Source: Nitrincola salilacus | Lineage (GTDB): Bacteria > Pseudomonadota > Gammaproteobacteria > Pseudomonadales > Balneatricaceae | Direction of reading: 5' to 3' | DNA length: 64,000 bases | Assembly: GCF_046271865.1 (NCBI RefSeq) | Contig: NZ_CP176580.1 | Coordinates: 4,526,001-4,590,000 of the forward strand | Part shown: in pieces, positions 61,522-64,000 of the stretch | Layout: each line of letters opens with the position of its first letter | Numbering within the stretch: position 1 is the stretch's first letter | Translations under genes and position numbers: made by a program | The notes under the pieces: model-generated | Seen by the model: the letters and a program-made list of their open reading frames with translations, nothing else | Database searches by the model: none | What the model was told of the DNA's origin: nothing

Positions 61522-61542
61522 ACCTGCTTCACGCAAGCAGGT
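61522..61542. other. Hairpin between AraC regulator and GT2 gene
   Basis: ACCTGCTT and AAGCAGGT flank five bases. The two neighbouring genes are divergent, so a terminator is not expected here. It may be an operator or chance. Confidence 0.35.
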
Positions 61543-61631
61543 ACCATAACAGCTCATGTGATCGCACCCGGCCGCGCCTGCGCTGGACAGACGCGAACAC
61601 CTCAAACCCTGACCATCAATCCGGATTTCAC

Positions 61632-62420
61632 ATGCCTGCCAAATTGCCCATCTCCGTTACCATCATCGCCGTTAATGAAGCGGACCGCATTGTCGCTGCC
61701 ATCGAGAGCGTCATTGATTGGTGCGACGAGGTAATCGTGATCGATTCCGGCAGCACTGACGATACAGTTGCGGTTGCCGAGCAAGCTGGAGCGCGAGTCC
61801 TATACAACCCCTGGCCAGGATATGGCCAACAGAAGCGCTTTTCTGAGGATCAGGCTCGCAACGACTGGATACTCAATATCGATGCTGATGAGCGCACTCT
61901 GCCGGAACTGCGCGAGGAGATCGAGCAGCTGTTTGCCTCAAGGGAAGCGTTGGCCGATGGCTACTTCATCGCCATCCACGACCGCCTCTACGGCTCCGAC
62001 AGCCTCAGCGCCTATACCCCATATAAACCGGTGCGCCTGTATCGCCTGAGCCAGGGCCGCTACAGTGAGAGCCCAGTGCATGATCGTGTGCAGATGAACG
62101 CCAATGCGCGTACAGCCAACCTCAAGGGGCGCATGGCACACGACTCGGTGCGCTCGTTTCATCACCGAGTGGCAAAGATGAACGGCTACACCGAAGCCCA
62201 GGCCAGCGACTTGCGTGCTCGTGGCCGCAAACCCAGCACCTTCCGCATCATCATCGATTTCTGGACCTCCTTCATCAGCGGCTACTTCCTGCGCGGCTAC
62301 TGGCGCGGCGGTCTGATGGGATATATCTACGCAATGAACTTCGCTTACAGCCGATTTTTGCGTCAGATCAAGTTGTATGAGCAGAGTTGTATCAAGACAA
62401 ACAAGGATGAAAATATATAG
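61632..62420 (+). CDS. WaaE-like LPS core glycosyltransferase (GT2)
   Basis: A 262-residue GT2 enzyme. It has SVTIIAVNEADRI, VIVIDSGSTDDTV, YNPWPGYGQQKRF and LNIDADERTLPEL, the pattern of the WaaE/KdtX group that adds a glucose to the inner core heptose. YTPYKPVRLYRL and FIDFWTSF-type C-terminal segments (here IIDFWTSFISGYFLRGYW) also fit. It stands apart from the lipid A genes by the catabolic operon. The acceptor sugar is inferred from the family only. Confidence 0.88.
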   Translation: MPAKLPISVTIIAVNEADRIVAAIESVIDWCDEVIVIDSGSTDDTVAVAEQAGARVLYNPWPGYGQQKRFSEDQARNDWILNIDADERTLPELREEIEQLFASREALADGYFIAIHDRLYGSDSLSAYTPYKPVRLYRLSQGRYSESPVHDRVQMNANARTANLKGRMAHDSVRSFHHRVAKMNGYTEAQASDLRARGRKPSTFRIIIDFWTSFISGYFLRGYWRGGLMGYIYAMNFAYSRFLRQIKLYEQSCIKTNKDENI

Positions 62421-62423
62421 AAT

Positions 62424-62660
62424 ATGCCTACAGTGATGCGTATTGGCCCTTATCGTTTCTTTTTCTATAGTAATGAGGGCAGTGAACCGGCACACATACA
62501 CATTCAGCGAGAGCGAATGTTAGCAAAGTTCTGGTTACAGTCAGTTGCTCTTGCAAGTTCAACTCGATTCTCATCCCAGGAATTGAGGCAACTTGAGCAG
62601 TTGGTGGTTAAGAACAGGATTACATTTTTGGAGGCTTGGAATGAGTATTTTGGCAGTTGA
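62424..62660 (+). CDS. DUF4160 protein
   Basis: A 78-residue protein with the DUF4160 pattern: MRIGPYRFFFYSNEG, EPAHIHIQRE, AKFWLQSVALA and LEAWNEYF near the end. The family is small, of unknown function and regularly paired with DUF2442, as here (the next gene overlaps its end). Such pairs have the look of toxin-antitoxin-like modules, but no activity is shown. The ATG starts three bases after the glycosyltransferase stop. Confidence 0.85.
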   Translation: MPTVMRIGPYRFFFYSNEGSEPAHIHIQRERMLAKFWLQSVALASSTRFSSQELRQLEQLVVKNRITFLEAWNEYFGS

Positions 62661-62886
62661 GCTTCACCCTCAAGCTCAGAATGTTAAATGCACTGATGTG
62701 GCACTTGTCGTCGAGCTGGTTGATGGCCGCACTATATCTGTTCCACTGGTTTGGTTCCCACGCCTGTCTAATGCCTCAAAAGAGCAATTGAGTAACTGGG
62801 AGCTTCTTGGAGATGGAGAAGGGATCCACTGGCCAGATCTTGATGAAGATCTGAGTGTTTCGGGGCTTTTAGACGGTACACATTGA
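62641..62886 (+). CDS. DUF2442 protein
   Basis: An 81-residue protein from the ATG at 62641, preceded by GGAGG and overlapping the DUF4160 gene by 20 bp. It has the family pattern VELVDGRTISVPLVWFPRL, NWELLGDGEGIHWPDLDEDLSV and a final GLL. The family often accompanies DUF4160 proteins and may bind DNA as an antitoxin-like partner (inference). Confidence 0.87.
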   Translation: MSILAVELHPQAQNVKCTDVALVVELVDGRTISVPLVWFPRLSNASKEQLSNWELLGDGEGIHWPDLDEDLSVSGLLDGTH

Positions 62887-62974
62887 TATCAACGCGCCCC
62901 CCCTGCGTCAGGCCTGTTATATCGCTTTGCACAATGCCAAAATGTGATGGATGCTTCAGATACCCGAGGCTGTT

Positions 62975-63484
62975 ATGACTGCAATACGAAACATCAGGAT
63001 GTTGACGCGCTATAGCGCTTGGGCCAATGTGCGTTTGTATGCCGCTTTGGCGCAAGTACCCGCTACCTGGCTGACCGATGCACGGCCTGGGCGACCCCAT
63101 GGGGTCAATGGCATACTGAGTCACAACTATGTGGTTGATCTTATCTGGAGGGCGCACCTTGAAGACACCGAGCATGGTTTTACATCGCGCAATTTCCTGA
63201 CCGTACCATCCTTTGAAGAGCTCCATACAGCTCAACAGCAATCCGATCAATGGTATATCGACTATGCGGATATACAGGAAGAGCCATCGCTGGAGCAGAT
63301 CATTCCCTTCAAATTTGTCGATGGTGGCTCTGGCAAGATGAGCCGTGGCGACATGCTGCTGCATATCATCAATCACAAGACCTATCATCGTGGCTACATA
63401 GCAGACATGCTGTATGAGTATGGTTCAGCGCCGCCTACGATGGATCTGCCGGTATTCCTGCGGGACGAACTACCAGAGCTATGA
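62975..63484 (+). CDS. DinB-family protein
   Basis: A 169-residue four-helix-bundle protein; the ATG at 62975 follows GAGG and is preferred to 62951. The metal-binding His residues of the family are in ILSHNYVVDLIW and HIINHKTYHRGYIADML. DinB-like proteins are putative thiol-dependent metalloenzymes, and their role in most bacteria is unknown. A start such as NIRMLTRYSAWANVRLY is typical. Confidence 0.9.
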   Translation: MTAIRNIRMLTRYSAWANVRLYAALAQVPATWLTDARPGRPHGVNGILSHNYVVDLIWRAHLEDTEHGFTSRNFLTVPSFEELHTAQQQSDQWYIDYADIQEEPSLEQIIPFKFVDGGSGKMSRGDMLLHIINHKTYHRGYIADMLYEYGSAPPTMDLPVFLRDELPEL

Positions 63485-63557
63485 GGTGAGCACTTAACCA
63501 GTCCATCAGAGTCTACGTAAAACCACAAACTAATCTATGCTCTTATTTTATTTTCAC

Positions 63558-63598
63558 CCCTAAGTTAAATTAGCAGGGTTCGTTATTTCAACTTAGGG
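63558..63598. other. Inverted repeat between the DinB and SHMT-like genes
   Basis: CCCTAAGTT (63558-63566) and AACTTAGGG (63590-63598) are perfect arms, with AAAT/ATTT continuing the match inside. It lies between convergent genes and may be a shared terminator, although the loop is long. Confidence 0.4.
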
Positions 63599-63631
63599 CT
63601 CAACGCTTCACAGCCTCCTCATTCACAGCTT

Positions 63632-63661
63632 CTTTATTCACAAACACTTTATTCACAAACA
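63632..63661. repeat. 15-bp tandem duplication at the end of the SHMT-like gene
   Basis: CTTTATTCACAAACA occurs twice in a row. The second copy contains the stop codon and the last residues of the SHMT-like gene. The first copy is a second out-of-gene stop, so this is a small local duplication. Confidence 0.75.
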
Positions 63662-64000
63662 AAGTGCAGCCGACTAAAGCGAGCACGAAGCTGTGCAACC
63701 TCAGTTGCCAACTGCTCGGGTGCTGAGGATGTCAGCGCAGCTGCGACCAGATTAGCCAGTTGTGGAATATCCTCCACACGCACACCCCAGCGCGCCAGTT
63801 CCGGCGTGCCGATGCGTAGCCCATTCATATCCCCTTCGACCGGTGCGATCGGCAAGCCGATACCACAGGCGAGAAAGCCAGCCTTGCGCAGATGTTTCGA
63901 TGCTGCCTGTCCGCCACCGTAGGCAACCGCCTCAATCGCGAACTGATGGGATTGGGTAAAGCCGCGTGCGTGCGCAAATACCGGTACCCCTTGATCATGC
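63649..64000 (-). CDS. Serine hydroxymethyltransferase-like enzyme, C-terminal part (5' end outside window)
   Basis: The reverse-strand frame is open to the window edge and gives about 116 residues. They match the C-terminal domain of SHMT-type PLP enzymes: ARGFTQSHQFAIEA, YGGGQAASKHLRKAG and GLPIAPVEGDMNGLRIGTPELARWG, with the substrate-binding Arg of LRIGTPE. The PLP-Lys lies outside the window. The GGGQAA and ACGIGLPI wording is closer to SHMT-like aldolase or specialised paralogues than to the main GlyA, so no symbol is given. Confidence 0.82.
   Translation of the reverse strand, partial: HDQGVPVFAHARGFTQSHQFAIEAVAYGGGQAASKHLRKAGFLACGIGLPIAPVEGDMNGLRIGTPELARWGVRVEDIPQLANLVAAALTSSAPEQLATEVAQLRARFSRLHFVCE

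Noticed and set aside
1..64000. tRNA or rRNA genes, CRISPR arrays, complete insertion sequences
   Set aside because: No cloverleaf-like or rRNA-like stretch, regularly spaced repeat array or transposase frame was found by reading both strands.

Overview
The window comes from a Gram-negative proteobacterium, most likely a gammaproteobacterium and perhaps an Oceanospirillales-like or pseudomonad-like one. It carries lipid A/Kdo genes (waaA, msbA, lpxL-type), a TonB-dependent receptor, NarL-type two-component systems and a chemosensory operon whose order resembles the Che2 (F7-type) cluster of Pseudomonas aeruginosa. No rRNA, tRNA, CRISPR array or intact insertion sequence was seen. GC content is moderate throughout. 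The organism assignment is inference.

Region 1 (1-17.6 kb) is a block of signalling genes. It holds the end of an EAL protein, an orphan sugar-type periplasmic binding protein, a PAS-GGDEF-EAL protein, a NIT-domain chemoreceptor, a TonB-dependent receptor and two related sensor-kinase/NarL-regulator pairs. The kinases have a signal peptide, TPR repeats, one membrane helix and a NarX-type kinase core. A small membrane peptide and a second PAS-GGDEF-EAL protein follow. Both complete GGDEF domains are degenerate while the EAL domains look intact.

Region 2 (17.6-32.2 kb) is a complete chemosensory operon: STAS, cheY, cheA, cheW, a ParA-like ATPase, a soluble chemoreceptor, cheR, cheD, cheB and a small membrane receptor. 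The soluble receptor joins a bacterial haemoglobin domain to two Aer2-like (probably haem-binding) PAS domains, two further PAS domains, HAMP and the MCP domain, and it ends in a CheR-type pentapeptide, EWDEF. A shorter paralogue without the globin and with one PAS fewer follows, then a decayed receptor gene that has lost its signalling tip. Soluble receptor plus ParA suggests a partitioned cytoplasmic array that senses oxygen or other gases.

Region 3 (32.2-39 kb) is a three-gene overlapping unit: a Cache-HAMP hybrid kinase with two receiver domains and Hpt, a REC-GGDEF cyclase with intact GGEEF and inhibitory site, and a PLP-dependent decarboxylase. The most interesting regulatory signal links regions 1-3. 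A conserved element (TCATCnTTTGAYGACA, then AAATCAATRAA, then a GATAAT-like -10 box) stands before the second kinase pair, the che operon, the paralogous receptor, the decayed receptor and the hybrid kinase. In three of the five sites the spacing to GATAAT is identical to the base.

Region 4 (39-40.9 kb) is a decay zone with a phage-type repressor-like gene, fragments of an unknown reverse-strand gene, a collapsed Aer-like receptor and a short XRE regulator. Region 5 (40.9-55.7 kb) is mainly envelope biology. It has a LysR/ureidoglycine-aminohydrolase pair, nadE, waaA, an ArnC-like transferase, a GtrA protein, a ChbG/NaxD-like deacetylase, an ArnT-like transferase, msbA, an LpxL-type acyltransferase, an asparagine-synthase-like gene and a GT4 glycosyltransferase. 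A HEPN/MNT toxin-antitoxin pair sits inside it. Together these fit an amino-sugar modification of lipid A of the Francisella NaxD/FlmK kind. Region 6 (55.7-61.5 kb) is an overlapping catabolic operon (acetylpolyamine-amidohydrolase-like, RidA, ornithine-cyclodeaminase-like, second deacetylase, DadA-like) under a probable AraC regulator. The window closes with a WaaE-like glycosyltransferase, a DUF4160/DUF2442 pair, a DinB-family protein and the end of a serine hydroxymethyltransferase-like gene.
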